NCBI RefSeq assembly: GCF_003732275.1 | Contig: NZ_MOBM01000040.1 | Span: forward strand, 124,001 to 188,000 | DNA length: 64,000 nt | DNA from: Pseudomonas frederiksbergensis | GTDB lineage: Bacteria > Pseudomonadota > Gammaproteobacteria > Pseudomonadales > Pseudomonadaceae | Reading direction: 5' to 3' | In this document: one piece after another, positions 1 through 8,509 of the stretch | Position numbering within the stretch: the stretch's first letter is position 1 | Layout: the number at the start of each line of letters is the position of its first letter | Made by a program: the position numbers and the translations under genes | The notes under the pieces: generated by a model | What the model saw: only the letters and a program-made list of their open reading frames with translations | What the model was told of the DNA's origin: nothing | Databases searched by the model: none

Positions 1-1
1 C

Positions 2-1267
2 GCGCCCGTGGCCTTCGGTGCCTTGGGCACACCTATCATCACCCTGGCCAAAGTGACCGGCCTGGATGAAATGGAACTGTCGATGATGGTCGGCCGGCAA
101 CTGCCGTTCTTCTCGGTGATCGTACCGTTCTGGCTGATCTGGGCCTTCGCCGGCTGGCGCAAGATGCTGGAAATCTGGCCGCCGATTCTGGTTGCCGGGG
201 TGAGTTTCGCCATACCTCAGTTCCTCGTGTCGAACTACCACGGCCCGATGCTGGTCGACGTGATTGCCGCGCTGATTTCCATGGCCTGCCTGACCGGTTT
301 CCTCAAGGTCTGGAAGCCGGCCACTGTGCATACCTCAGCCGCGTTGTCAGGCCGGACCGACAACTCCACGGTGGAGGCGGACCCGAACGAGAAACCCAGC
401 GCGACCTTTGCCCGCGACGCCAAACCCGCCGTAATGCGCGCATGGATGCCGTGGATCATCCTCACGGTCTTCGTCTTTGCCTGGGGCACTCAAAGCTTCA
501 AAAACCTGTTCGACACCCGCCCGGTCATGGATCCGCAAACCCACTCGGCCAAGCTCGATCCCCAAGGCAAACCGATGCGCGAGGCCAACCCGATCTTTGC
601 CCCGACCTTGACCTTCGCCACGATTCACCAACAGATCGAGAAGGTCCCGCCGGTGGTACCCGTGCCTAAAAAAGAGGACGCGGTCTACAAGTTCACCTGG
701 CTCACCAGCACCGGCAGCGGCATCTTGCTGGCGGCGATCCTTGGCGGGCTGCTGATGGGTTATTCGATCCCGCAGCTGCTGAACCAATACGTGCGAACGA
801 TATGGGTGGTGCGCTACTCGCTCATCACGATTGTGGCCATGCTCGCTTTGGGTTTTATCACTCGCTACTCGGGCCTGGACGCCACGATGGGTCTGGCCTT
901 CGCTGCTACGGGCATTTTCTATCCCATGTTCGGCACGTTGCTCGGCTGGCTGGGCGTTGCCCTGACCGGTTCGGACACGGCCTCCAACGTGCTGTTCGGC
1001 GGCTTGCAACGGGTCACTGCCGAGCAACTGGGCCTGAGCCCGGTATTGATGGCCGCAGCCAACAGTTCCGGCGGGGTCATGGGCAAGATGGTCGACGCCC
1101 AGTCGATCGTGGTCGCGTCCACCGCCACCCGCTGGTACGGCCATGAAGGTGAAATCCTGCGTTATGTGTTTTTCCACTCCGTGGTGCTGGCGATTCTGGT
1201 CGGCGGGCTGGTGACGTTGCAGGCGTATGTGGCGCCGTTCAGTCATATGGTGGTCGGCGGGCATTGA
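2..1267 (+). CDS. lldP: L-lactate permease, C-terminal part (cut by window start)
   Basis: This is the last ~421 residues of an LctP-family lactate permease, an inner-membrane symporter that brings lactate in with protons. The frame is open from base 2 (reading APVAFGALGTPI), so the true start is upstream of the window; the GTG at 8 is an internal valine. Family-like stretches are visible: VTGLDEMELSMMVGRQLPF near the beginning, and GWLGVALTGSDTASNVLFG and ANSSGGVMGKMVDAQSIVV near the end. Several hydrophobic helices surround a long polar loop at about residues 105-230. The next gene is not an lldD or dld lactate dehydrogenase, so the permease may be unlinked to lactate oxidation genes on this side. 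Family identity is secure; substrate range (L-lactate, D-lactate, glycolate) is not visible. Confidence 0.9.
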   Translation, partial: APVAFGALGTPIITLAKVTGLDEMELSMMVGRQLPFFSVIVPFWLIWAFAGWRKMLEIWPPILVAGVSFAIPQFLVSNYHGPMLVDVIAALISMACLTGFLKVWKPATVHTSAALSGRTDNSTVEADPNEKPSATFARDAKPAVMRAWMPWIILTVFVFAWGTQSFKNLFDTRPVMDPQTHSAKLDPQGKPMREANPIFAPTLTFATIHQQIEKVPPVVPVPKKEDAVYKFTWLTSTGSGILLAAILGGLLMGYSIPQLLNQYVRTIWVVRYSLITIVAMLALGFITRYSGLDATMGLAFAATGIFYPMFGTLLGWLGVALTGSDTASNVLFGGLQRVTAEQLGLSPVLMAAANSSGGVMGKMVDAQSIVVASTATRWYGHEGEILRYVFFHSVVLAILVGGLVTLQAYVAPFSHMVVGGH

Positions 1268-1494
1268 CCGAGGCGACGGCTGTTGGCTATGGCCTGGGTG
1301 CGCAACCCGGGTCATGGCTCAGGCCAGATAACCGCCGTTCACATCAGGCCGAAACTTGCGCATAGCAACAGTAGGCTAAGCTTTCAGCAGCTCATTGCTC
1401 ACGATGCTCGATTCTGCAGGTTTTGGTTTGTTCTGGAGAGCGTCTGCAACAGCTATTTCAGACAGGCCCAAACCTTTCACGCAGGATTGACGTG

Positions 1495-2868
1495 ATGACC
1501 GAGCCCCTCCTCAGCTTTGATGCACTCAAGCGCGCCGCTGCCGCAGGCGAGATCGATACCGTGTTGGTCTGCATGGTCGACATGCAAGGGCGACTGGTCG
1601 GCAAGCGATTCCAGGTCGAGTTTTTCATCGACAGCGGCCACGAAGAAACCCACTGCTGCAATTACCTGCTAGCCGACGACATCGACATGGAACCAGTGCC
1701 GGGTTACGCCGCAGCCAGCTGGAGCAAAGGCTATGGCGATTTTGTACTGAAACCCGACATGGCCACGCTGCGTCGTGTGCCTTGGCTGGAATGCACGGCA
1801 CTGGTGCTCTGCGACGTGCTTGATCATCACCACAGAAAAGACCTGCCGCACAGCCCGCGGGCGATCCTGAAAAAGCAGATCGAGCGACTGCGCGAACGCG
1901 GCTATACCGGCATGTTCGCCTCGGAGCTGGAGTTCTATCTGTTCGACGAGAGTTACCAGGCGATCCACGAGCGCAACTACCACAAGCCGAAGACCGCAGG
2001 CCATTACATCGAGGATTACAACATCCTGCAGACCACCCGCGAGGAGCCGGTCCTGCGGGCGATTCGCAAACACCTGCAGGCCTCTGGCATTCCGGTGGAA
2101 AACTCCAAGGGTGAATGGGGGCCGGGGCAGGAAGAGATCAACATCCGTTATGCCGACGCCCTGACCATGGCCGACCATCACGTGATCATCAAACACGCCT
2201 GCAAGGAGATCGCGCAACTGCAGGGCAAGGCGATCACGTTCATGGCCAAGTGGCGCTATGACGCCGCCGGTTCCAGTAGCCATGTTCACAACTCGCTGTG
2301 GGACAAGAATGGCAAAAAATCGCTGTTCTTCGACCCCAAGGCTGAGTTCGGCATGTCGAAACTGATGCGCTCCTGGGTGGCCGGGCAGCTCAAATACGCC
2401 AACGACATCACCTGTTTTCTCGCGCCCTACATCAATTCGTACAAGCGCTTTCAGGCTGGCACCTTCGCCCCGACGCGGGCCGTATGGAGCCGGGACAATC
2501 GCACCGCAGGCTTTCGCTTGTGCGCGGAAGGCAGCAAGGCCATCCGCATCGAATGCCGAATCGGCGGTGCCGACCTCAACCCCTATCTGGCCTTCGCCGC
2601 CTTGATCGCCGCGGGCCTTGCCGGTATCGACGAAAAACTCAGCCTGGCGCCGCCCTTCGAAGGCGATGCCTACGTCGACGAGCACTTGCCCGAAGTGTCG
2701 AAAACCCTGCGCGATGCCTGCACCGCGCTCAAGGCGTCGAGCATGTTGCGCGAGGCGTTCGGCGATGAAGTGATCGACCACTACGTGCATACCGCTGAGT
2801 GGGAACAGAAAGAGTACGACCGGCGAATCACCGACTGGGAACTGCAGCGCGGCTTCGAGCGCTATTGA
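1495..2868 (+). CDS. Glutamine synthetase family protein (gamma-glutamyl-amine ligase type)
   Basis: A 457-residue member of the glutamine synthetase superfamily that resembles the PuuA/GlnA-like ligases, which use ATP to join glutamate to an amine. The GS signatures are present: SELEFYLFDE (metal-binding glutamates), GPGQEEINIRY, SSSHVHNSLW, NSYKRF, NRTAGFRL and RIECRIGGADLNPYLAFAA. ATG at 1495 is preferred because it directly precedes TEPLLSFDALKRAA; an in-frame GTG sits one codon earlier and the frame extends upstream to 1423 without family sequence. The next three genes encode an aldehyde dehydrogenase, an iron alcohol dehydrogenase and an APC permease. I therefore infer amine or amino-alcohol catabolism rather than ammonia assimilation. 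The substrate cannot be told from sequence. Confidence 0.85.
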   Translation: MTEPLLSFDALKRAAAAGEIDTVLVCMVDMQGRLVGKRFQVEFFIDSGHEETHCCNYLLADDIDMEPVPGYAAASWSKGYGDFVLKPDMATLRRVPWLECTALVLCDVLDHHHRKDLPHSPRAILKKQIERLRERGYTGMFASELEFYLFDESYQAIHERNYHKPKTAGHYIEDYNILQTTREEPVLRAIRKHLQASGIPVENSKGEWGPGQEEINIRYADALTMADHHVIIKHACKEIAQLQGKAITFMAKWRYDAAGSSSHVHNSLWDKNGKKSLFFDPKAEFGMSKLMRSWVAGQLKYANDITCFLAPYINSYKRFQAGTFAPTRAVWSRDNRTAGFRLCAEGSKAIRIECRIGGADLNPYLAFAALIAAGLAGIDEKLSLAPPFEGDAYVDEHLPEVSKTLRDACTALKASSMLREAFGDEVIDHYVHTAEWEQKEYDRRITDWELQRGFERY

Positions 2869-2875
2869 GCACGCC

Positions 2876-4267
2876 ATGACTGAGATCGTTCAACTTATCT
2901 CCCCGGTCGATGGCCGGGTCTACGCCGAACGCCGCCGTGCCGATGCGGCGCAAATCGAGCAGGCTCTGGCGGCTGCCGTAACTGCCCAGGCGCAATGGAA
3001 GCGCCGGCCACTGAGCGAACGCGCAGCCTTATGCAGCGCCGCCGTGGACGCGATGCTGGCGATGAAAGGCGAGATCGTGCCGGAACTGGCCTGGCAGATG
3101 GGCCGCCCGGTACGCTTCGGCGCCGGCGAGCTGCGCGGTTTTGAAGAACGCGCGCGGCACATGATCGCCATTGCGCCTGAAGCGTTGGCAGCCATTGAAC
3201 CTGCGCCCATCGCCGGTTTTCGGCGCTGTATCAAACGTGAACCGCTGGGTACGGTGCTGGTCGTCGCGCCGTGGAATTACCCCTATCTGACGGCGGTGAA
3301 TACGATCATTCCGGCGCTGATGGCGGGCAACAGCGTCATCCTCAAACACGCTTCGCAAACGCTGCTGGTCGGCGAACGGTTCGCCGAGGTGTTTCGCCGC
3401 GCCCATCTGCCCGAAGGACTGTTCCAGAACTTGCTGCTCGATCATCAACAGACCGCCGCGATCATCGCTTCAGGGCGCGTGCAGCAGGTGAACTTCACCG
3501 GTTCAGTCGATGCCGGCAAGGTCATGGAAAGCGCCGCCACCGGATGCTTCCTCGGCGTGGGCCTGGAGCTTGGCGGCAAAGACCCCGCCTACGTCCGGTC
3601 AGACGCCAACCTTGAGCATGCGGTGGAAAACCTGGTGGATGGCAGTTTCTTCAACTCCGGACAGAGTTGCTGCGCCGTCGAGCGTATCTATGTCGATGAA
3701 AAAATTTACCCGGTCTTTGTCGAGCGCTTCGTCGCCTTGACCCGCCAATACGTACTGGGCAACCCGCTGGACGAAGCCACCACCCTCGGCCCGCTGATCA
3801 CTCCGAGCGCCGCTGAGTTCGTTCGCGGGCAGATCGCCGAGACGCTGGCACAAGGAGCCAGGGCGTTGATCGATCCAAAGGACTTTCCTGCCGACGCACC
3901 GGGCAGCGCCTACCTAGCGCCGCAGGTATTGGTGGACGTCACCCATAAAATGTCGGTGATGCGCGAGGAAAGCTTTGGCCCGGTGGTCGGCATCATGCCG
4001 GTGGCCAGCGACGACGAAGCCATCGCCTTGATGAACGACAGTGAGTTCGGGCTCAGCGCGTCTATCTGGACGCAAGACCTCGCCGCCGCCGAACGCATCG
4101 GCGACGAGATCGCCACCGGCACCGTATTCATGAACCGCTGCGATTATCTGGACCCGGCCCTGGCCTGGACCGGGGTGAAAAACAGCGGGCGCGGCGTAAC
4201 GCTGTCGCGCCTTGGCTACGAACACCTGACCCGCGCGAAATCCTTCCATCTGCGCCACGAGATCTGA
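2876..4267 (+). CDS. NAD(P)-dependent aldehyde dehydrogenase
   Basis: A 463-residue aldehyde dehydrogenase, cytosolic, expected to oxidise an aldehyde to its acid. The proline-asparagine motif APWNYPY (about 131-137), the general base region LELGGKDPAYV (Glu231) and the nucleophile motif NSGQSCC (Cys265) are all visible. It starts 7 bases after the ligase stop and ends 3 bases before the alcohol dehydrogenase, so the three genes are one transcription unit. The context suggests that it oxidises a gamma-glutamylated aldehyde made from the ligase product, as PuuC does in putrescine degradation; that role is inference. Confidence 0.88.
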   Translation: MTEIVQLISPVDGRVYAERRRADAAQIEQALAAAVTAQAQWKRRPLSERAALCSAAVDAMLAMKGEIVPELAWQMGRPVRFGAGELRGFEERARHMIAIAPEALAAIEPAPIAGFRRCIKREPLGTVLVVAPWNYPYLTAVNTIIPALMAGNSVILKHASQTLLVGERFAEVFRRAHLPEGLFQNLLLDHQQTAAIIASGRVQQVNFTGSVDAGKVMESAATGCFLGVGLELGGKDPAYVRSDANLEHAVENLVDGSFFNSGQSCCAVERIYVDEKIYPVFVERFVALTRQYVLGNPLDEATTLGPLITPSAAEFVRGQIAETLAQGARALIDPKDFPADAPGSAYLAPQVLVDVTHKMSVMREESFGPVVGIMPVASDDEAIALMNDSEFGLSASIWTQDLAAAERIGDEIATGTVFMNRCDYLDPALAWTGVKNSGRGVTLSRLGYEHLTRAKSFHLRHEI

Positions 4268-4270
4268 GCC

Positions 4271-5431
4271 ATGAGCCTGACCGCGAACTGGAACTACCCC
4301 ACGAGCATCCGCTTTGGCGTCGGCCGCATCGCCGAACTGGCCGAGGTCTGCCGCAGCCAAGGGATCCAGCGACCGTTGCTGGTCACCGACAGTGGCCTGG
4401 CGCGTGCCCCGATCACCACGGCGGCCCTGGAGTCCTTGCGCTCTGCCGGCCTCGGAGTAGCGCTGTTTTCTGACCTCAAACCCAACCCCGTTGAAGCCAA
4501 CCTCGCGGGTGGGCTCGACGCCTGGCGCGCCGGCAAACACGATGGCGTGGTCGCCTTCGGCGGTGGCAGTGGCCTGGATATGGGCAAGCTCATCGCGTTC
4601 ATGAGCGGCCAGACCCTACCGGTCTGGGATTTCGAAGACATCGGCGACTACTGGACACGCGCCGACGAAAGCAGCATCGCCCCGGTCATTGCGGTGCCGA
4701 CCACCGCGGGGACCGGTTCCGAGGTGGGACGTGCGGCGGTGATCATCGACGAACGTACGCACACCAAACGCATCATCTTCCACCCGAAAATGATGCCGCG
4801 GGTGGTCATCAGCGACCCGGCCCTCACCATCGGCATGCCGGCAAAAGTCACCGCCGGCACCGGCATGGACGCGTTTGCCCATTGCCTGGAATCCTACTGT
4901 GCTCCCGGTTTTCATCCGATGGCCGAAGGTATTGCGGTGGAAGGCATGCGCCTGGTGGCCAATGCCCTGGTACGCGCCGTACACACCCCCTCCGACCTCG
5001 ACGCGCGCGCGCAAATGCTGGCGGCTGCGGCGATGGGCGCCACCGCTTTCCAGAAAGGGTTGGGCGGGATGCACGCACTCGCGCATCCGGTGGGCGCCCT
5101 GTACGACACCCACCACGGCATGACCAATGCCACTTTCATGCCCTACGTGTTGAAGTTCAATCGCCCGGCCATCGAGGAACGCATCACCCGTCTGGCGGCT
5201 TATTTGCGTCTGCCCTCCCCGGGCTTCGACAGCTTTCTGGCCTTCGTCCTCAAGCTGCGCAAAGACATCGGCGTGCCTCATACACTGTTTGAGTTGGGGG
5301 TGGATGACAAGCAGGCCGATCTAATCGCGGACATGGCGATTGTCGACCCCTGCGCTGGTGGCAACCCGTTGCCGTTGACACGAACTGGCGCGGCAGAAAT
5401 TTTCGACGCGGCGTTTCACGGACGTCTCTAG
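4271..5431 (+). CDS. Iron-containing (group III) alcohol dehydrogenase
   Basis: A 386-residue Fe-dependent alcohol dehydrogenase of about the usual family length. The nucleotide-binding GGGSGLDMGK (97-106), TTAGTGSEVGRAAV (144-157) and the metal ligands in GMDAFAHCLESY (Asp200, His204) and HPVGALYDTHHG are present. It would interconvert an alcohol and its aldehyde with NAD(H). Placed directly after an aldehyde dehydrogenase (3 bp gap), it suggests that the imported substrate carries a hydroxyl group, for example an amino alcohol that is first gamma-glutamylated, then oxidised in two steps. The substrate is inference; family membership is clear. Confidence 0.88.
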   Translation: MSLTANWNYPTSIRFGVGRIAELAEVCRSQGIQRPLLVTDSGLARAPITTAALESLRSAGLGVALFSDLKPNPVEANLAGGLDAWRAGKHDGVVAFGGGSGLDMGKLIAFMSGQTLPVWDFEDIGDYWTRADESSIAPVIAVPTTAGTGSEVGRAAVIIDERTHTKRIIFHPKMMPRVVISDPALTIGMPAKVTAGTGMDAFAHCLESYCAPGFHPMAEGIAVEGMRLVANALVRAVHTPSDLDARAQMLAAAAMGATAFQKGLGGMHALAHPVGALYDTHHGMTNATFMPYVLKFNRPAIEERITRLAAYLRLPSPGFDSFLAFVLKLRKDIGVPHTLFELGVDDKQADLIADMAIVDPCAGGNPLPLTRTGAAEIFDAAFHGRL

Positions 5432-5588
5432 AGCAATCGTCTGTCCATGGCCAACGTGTGAGCACGCAGCCTGGATGGATTTCAACCGTTAGAGGCAGGA
5501 GCAGTACGACAGGGGGTTGAAGACAAACCCATTCGGCAACGCATCACGCGGATGGATGTGGATCAAAACCTGAACAAGAGCACACGTT

Positions 5589-7154
5589 ATGAGTCCAGTA
5601 AGCCAACCCGGCGCCACCGCGCCACAAGACGACGACCTCAAGGTGTTGCACAGCATGGGCTATGCCCAGCAACTCTCGCGACGCATGGGCGTTTTCTCCA
5701 ACTTTGCCATTTCCTTTTCGATCATTTGCATCCTCTCGGGTGGCATCAACTCGCTGGCCCAGGGCACTTCGGGTGCGGGCGGTGCGGCCATCGGCATCGG
5801 CTGGCCACTCGGCTGCCTGATCTCCGGGGTTTTCGCCATGGCCATGGCGCAGATTTCCTCGGCCTACCCAACCGCCGGCGGGCTCTATCACTGGGGCTCG
5901 ATTCTCGGTAACCGCTTCACCGGCTGGCTGACGGCCTGGTTCAATCTGCTGGGGCTGATCACGGTGCTCGGCGCGATCAACGTCGGTACCTATTACTTCT
6001 TTTTCGGTGCCTTCGGACCGGCCCTGGGAATGGAAGACACCATCACCACACGGATCATTTTCCTGGCGATCCTGACCGGCATCCAGGCCTTGTGTAACCA
6101 CTTCGGCATCGGCCTGACGGCAAAGCTCACCGACTTCTCGGGCTACCTGATCTTCGCCACGGCGCTCGCGCTGACCATCGTCTGCCTGATCGCCGCACCC
6201 AGCTATGAGTTCGTCCGGCTGGTGACCTTCGGCAACTATTCCGGCGAGGCTGGCGGCAACGTCTGGCCACAGGTGTCGAACGGCTGGATTTTCATGCTCG
6301 GCCTGCTCTTGCCGATCTACACCATCACCGGCTATGACGCCTCGGCGCATACCTCCGAAGAAACCCATCAGGCATCCGTGTCGGTACCGGTCGGGATGGT
6401 CAGCTCGGTGGCCTGGTCGTTGCTGTTCGGCTGGGTCATGCTCTGCTCGTTTGTACTGATGCTGCCAAGCATGGACGAAGCGGCGAAGCACGGTTGGAAT
6501 GTGTTCTTCTGGGCGATGGACACTCAGGTGAACCCGGTGATCAAGATGGCGCTTTACCTGGCGATTTTCATCTCGCAGGTTCTCTGCGGGCTGGCGACCG
6601 TGACCTCGGTTTCACGCATGATCTTCGCGTTTTCCCGTGACGGCGGCCTGCCCTTCTCGAAAGCATTGGCCTCGGTCTCACCGACCCATCGCAGCCCGGT
6701 GGCGGCGATCTGGACCGGTGCCATTCTCGCGGTATTGTTCGTGTGGGGATCGTCCCTGGTATCGATCGGCGAAACACCGGTTTACACGATCGTGGTCTCC
6801 TGCACGGTGATCTTCCTGTTCTTCTCTTTCATCATTCCCATCGTGCTGGGCCTGTTTACTTACGGGACCTCGAAGTGGCCACACATGGGGCCGTGGAACA
6901 TGGGACGCGGGTTGTACTCATTGTTCGCCATCCTCTCGATCCTTTCGATGGTGCTGATCTTTGTGATCGGCATTCAGCCGCCGAATGAGTGGGCGCTGTA
7001 CATCACGCTCGGTTTCCTGATTCTGACGGCAATCATCTGGTTCGCCTTTGAAGCCCGGCGCTTCCAGGGCCCGCCCGTGGGCGAAATGATCATCAAGCGT
7101 CAGGCAGAAATCGCAGCGGCTGAAGAGGCGTTGAATAAACAGGTTGGGAGCTGA
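5589..7154 (+). CDS. APC-superfamily amino acid/amine permease
   Basis: A 521-residue membrane transporter of the amino acid-polyamine-organocation superfamily with about 12 hydrophobic segments. Typical APC sequence is visible: an N-terminal GYAQQLSRRMGVFSNFAISF, AQISSAYPTAGGLYHW in helix 2-3, and ITGYDASAHTSEETH in helix 6. It lies 157 bp downstream of the iron alcohol dehydrogenase in the same direction and probably imports the substrate of that pathway. Homologues with this N-terminus are often called GABA or choline-type permeases, but the substrate is not decidable here. The start ATG at 5589 has only a weak ribosome-binding site (aacaagagcacacgtt). Confidence 0.88.
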   Translation: MSPVSQPGATAPQDDDLKVLHSMGYAQQLSRRMGVFSNFAISFSIICILSGGINSLAQGTSGAGGAAIGIGWPLGCLISGVFAMAMAQISSAYPTAGGLYHWGSILGNRFTGWLTAWFNLLGLITVLGAINVGTYYFFFGAFGPALGMEDTITTRIIFLAILTGIQALCNHFGIGLTAKLTDFSGYLIFATALALTIVCLIAAPSYEFVRLVTFGNYSGEAGGNVWPQVSNGWIFMLGLLLPIYTITGYDASAHTSEETHQASVSVPVGMVSSVAWSLLFGWVMLCSFVLMLPSMDEAAKHGWNVFFWAMDTQVNPVIKMALYLAIFISQVLCGLATVTSVSRMIFAFSRDGGLPFSKALASVSPTHRSPVAAIWTGAILAVLFVWGSSLVSIGETPVYTIVVSCTVIFLFFSFIIPIVLGLFTYGTSKWPHMGPWNMGRGLYSLFAILSILSMVLIFVIGIQPPNEWALYITLGFLILTAIIWFAFEARRFQGPPVGEMIIKRQAEIAAAEEALNKQVGS

Positions 7155-7206
7155 TTGCCGTAGCCATGAACAGCGGAGGGGTTGAGCGCTAATACCAGTC
7201 AGTTCA

Positions 7207-7320
7207 GCAATCCATGTGGGAGCGGCGGTGCGACGATTCGACTTGCTCGCGAAAGCGGTGTGTCAGGCGACATCAATATTGACTGTGCCTCCGTCTTCGC
7301 GAGCAAACCCGCTCCCACAG
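7207..7320. repeat. BIME (paired inverted REP palindromes), left flank of the GDL cassette
   Basis: Two REP-type arms face each other (gtgggagcggcgg... and ...gagcaaacccgctcccac) around a central spacer. The whole 114-base unit is almost identical, in the same orientation, to 10839-10951, with about four substitutions and one single-base gap by eye. It is far closer to that copy than to the other REP elements in this window. Confidence 0.85.
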
Positions 7321-7579
7321 ATTTCGCACGCTTTAAGCATCTGATTATCAAGTACGAATAATGGCGATAAGTAACTTAACGCTTATGAATAAGTAACTGA
7401 ACATATCTTCCTTCATCGCCAATCTTAATATTGAACACGCCGCCTCCTAACCCATGGCGATTAATAAAATAATATTAAAAATTACTCCCCCATTGTCCAT
7501 TGCATATTTATCCGCGCCTGCTTAACTGCAAAAACTGCTGATGACAGCAGTGCCCGTAAACACCACGGAAGGAATCGTT
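7321..7579 (+). promoter_or_regulatory. AT-rich leader with 10-bp direct repeat upstream of the GDL cassette
   Basis: Between the BIME and the first small gene the DNA turns AT-rich (long runs such as ttaataaaataatattaaaaat at about 7460-7481), unlike the neighbours. A 10-base direct repeat, ataagtaact, occurs at 7367-7376 and 7389-7398, 22 bases apart start to start, which is close to two helical turns and fits a dimeric regulator site. A purine-rich ribosome site (ggaagga, 7567-7573) precedes the ATG at 7580. No regulator gene lies inside the cassette. Confidence 0.45.
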
Positions 7580-7768
7580 ATGAGCAGTTCAACTCGCCAT
7601 AGCATGCCCCCCTATGGGGTGGCCATTCAAAGCGCGATCAAGACCGGCGACCTGCCGCAAATGAAGACGCTATTGAAACAACGCGATGCATCCACACCCG
7701 AAAACAAAGAGCTAAGTAACGCTTACGAGCAATTGGCCAAGGAAGTCGCACGCCTGGAAAAGCACTAA
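7580..7768 (+). CDS. Small stand-alone DUF1843 protein (GDL-motif)
   Basis: A 62-residue protein that consists almost wholly of the DUF1843 module: PPYGVAIQSAIKTGDLPQMK followed by a charged helix ending in EVARLEKH. The same module closes the next two proteins (PLYAAPIQSAMASGDLAQMK and PLYAVAVQQAQASGDLAQLK), so the GDL turn and the x-IQxA helix are the conserved core. ATG 7580 is chosen because ggaagga stands 7 bases upstream; the frame extends back to a spurious start at 7541. It is followed after 41 bases by the DUF1842/1843 gene. It may be a substrate or scaffold of the downstream radical SAM enzyme; that is inference. Confidence 0.82.
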   Translation: MSSSTRHSMPPYGVAIQSAIKTGDLPQMKTLLKQRDASTPENKELSNAYEQLAKEVARLEKH

Positions 7769-7809
7769 CCGCTATTTCCGCTCCCCTTATTGCAATGGAG
7801 GCAATAACC

Positions 7810-8457
7810 ATGTCTGGTTCTAATCAGCAACTTGTCGGTTTGTTCCCGCTTGGCTACCGAATTGGTACTTCGATGCCGGGTGCACAAAGTCTGGCACTCA
7901 ATCTTCTGGTCTTTACCCCTGATGAGACTGTCAACGGCACCGCTGCAATCACTCAGGCGACCAACCCGCCGCTGGATGTGCATTCCGATGTCTGGGGCGA
8001 GTACACCTACCTGACGGTCATGTCACCCGGCGTCAGCAAAATCCTGATCACCGCACAAGGCAATCACGGCAGCTCAGGCTCGAATTCCATCGTGAATTTC
8101 AAGTTGCAACTGGTGGTGGGCACCGACTGGAAAGAAGGTGTCGCCACCTATTCCTACTTGAATGCTCAGCAGCAGTGGGTCGAGGTCAACAATGCGCCCG
8201 CCCATCTCATTGAGGCGGTGCCGTCCCACGTCTCCTCGCTGCCGTTGGAACCCGGCCCGGTCATTCCGCCGGAATCATCGTATCCGCCAATCATGCCGCT
8301 GTACGCCGCACCGATTCAAAGTGCCATGGCCAGCGGTGACCTGGCCCAAATGAAAAACCTGGCACGCCTGGCCCAGCAGCAACTGGATCAGCAACCCAAA
8401 CTGCAGAGTGCGCTTGAAACGGCCAAGGAAGAAATCAGCAGACAGGAACGTCGCTGA
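7810..8457 (+). CDS. DUF1842-DUF1843 two-domain protein (GDL-motif), first copy
   Basis: A 215-residue protein without signal peptide or membrane helix. Residues ~1-140 are a DUF1842 domain rich in beta-strand-like sequence (GLFPLGYRIGTS, LALNLLVFTPDETVNGTAAI, VHSDVWGEYTYL, DWKEGVATYSYLN). A proline-rich linker follows (EPGPVIPPESSYPPIMPLY), then a DUF1843 helix pair with the motif SGDLAQMKNLARLAQQQL. ATG 7810 is used rather than the in-frame ATG at 7795 because atggagg at 7795-7801 supplies the ribosome site. It shares domain order with the next gene, which points to a tandem duplication. Function is unknown. Confidence 0.85.
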   Translation: MSGSNQQLVGLFPLGYRIGTSMPGAQSLALNLLVFTPDETVNGTAAITQATNPPLDVHSDVWGEYTYLTVMSPGVSKILITAQGNHGSSGSNSIVNFKLQLVVGTDWKEGVATYSYLNAQQQWVEVNNAPAHLIEAVPSHVSSLPLEPGPVIPPESSYPPIMPLYAAPIQSAMASGDLAQMKNLARLAQQQLDQQPKLQSALETAKEEISRQERR

Positions 8458-8509
8458 GCCGACCACGAAATGCCCGACTTGTCTTGAATACAAATAAGGG
8501 AGTAGCACC

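Noticed and set aside
1669..2877. 402-codon frame antisense to the glutamine-synthetase-like gene
   Set aside because: No motif, and it runs through conserved codons of the true gene.
7207..7320. The BIME repeats as CRISPR units or transposon ends
   Set aside because: They are paired REP palindromes with unequal copies scattered at many gaps; there is no regular spacer array and no cas gene.
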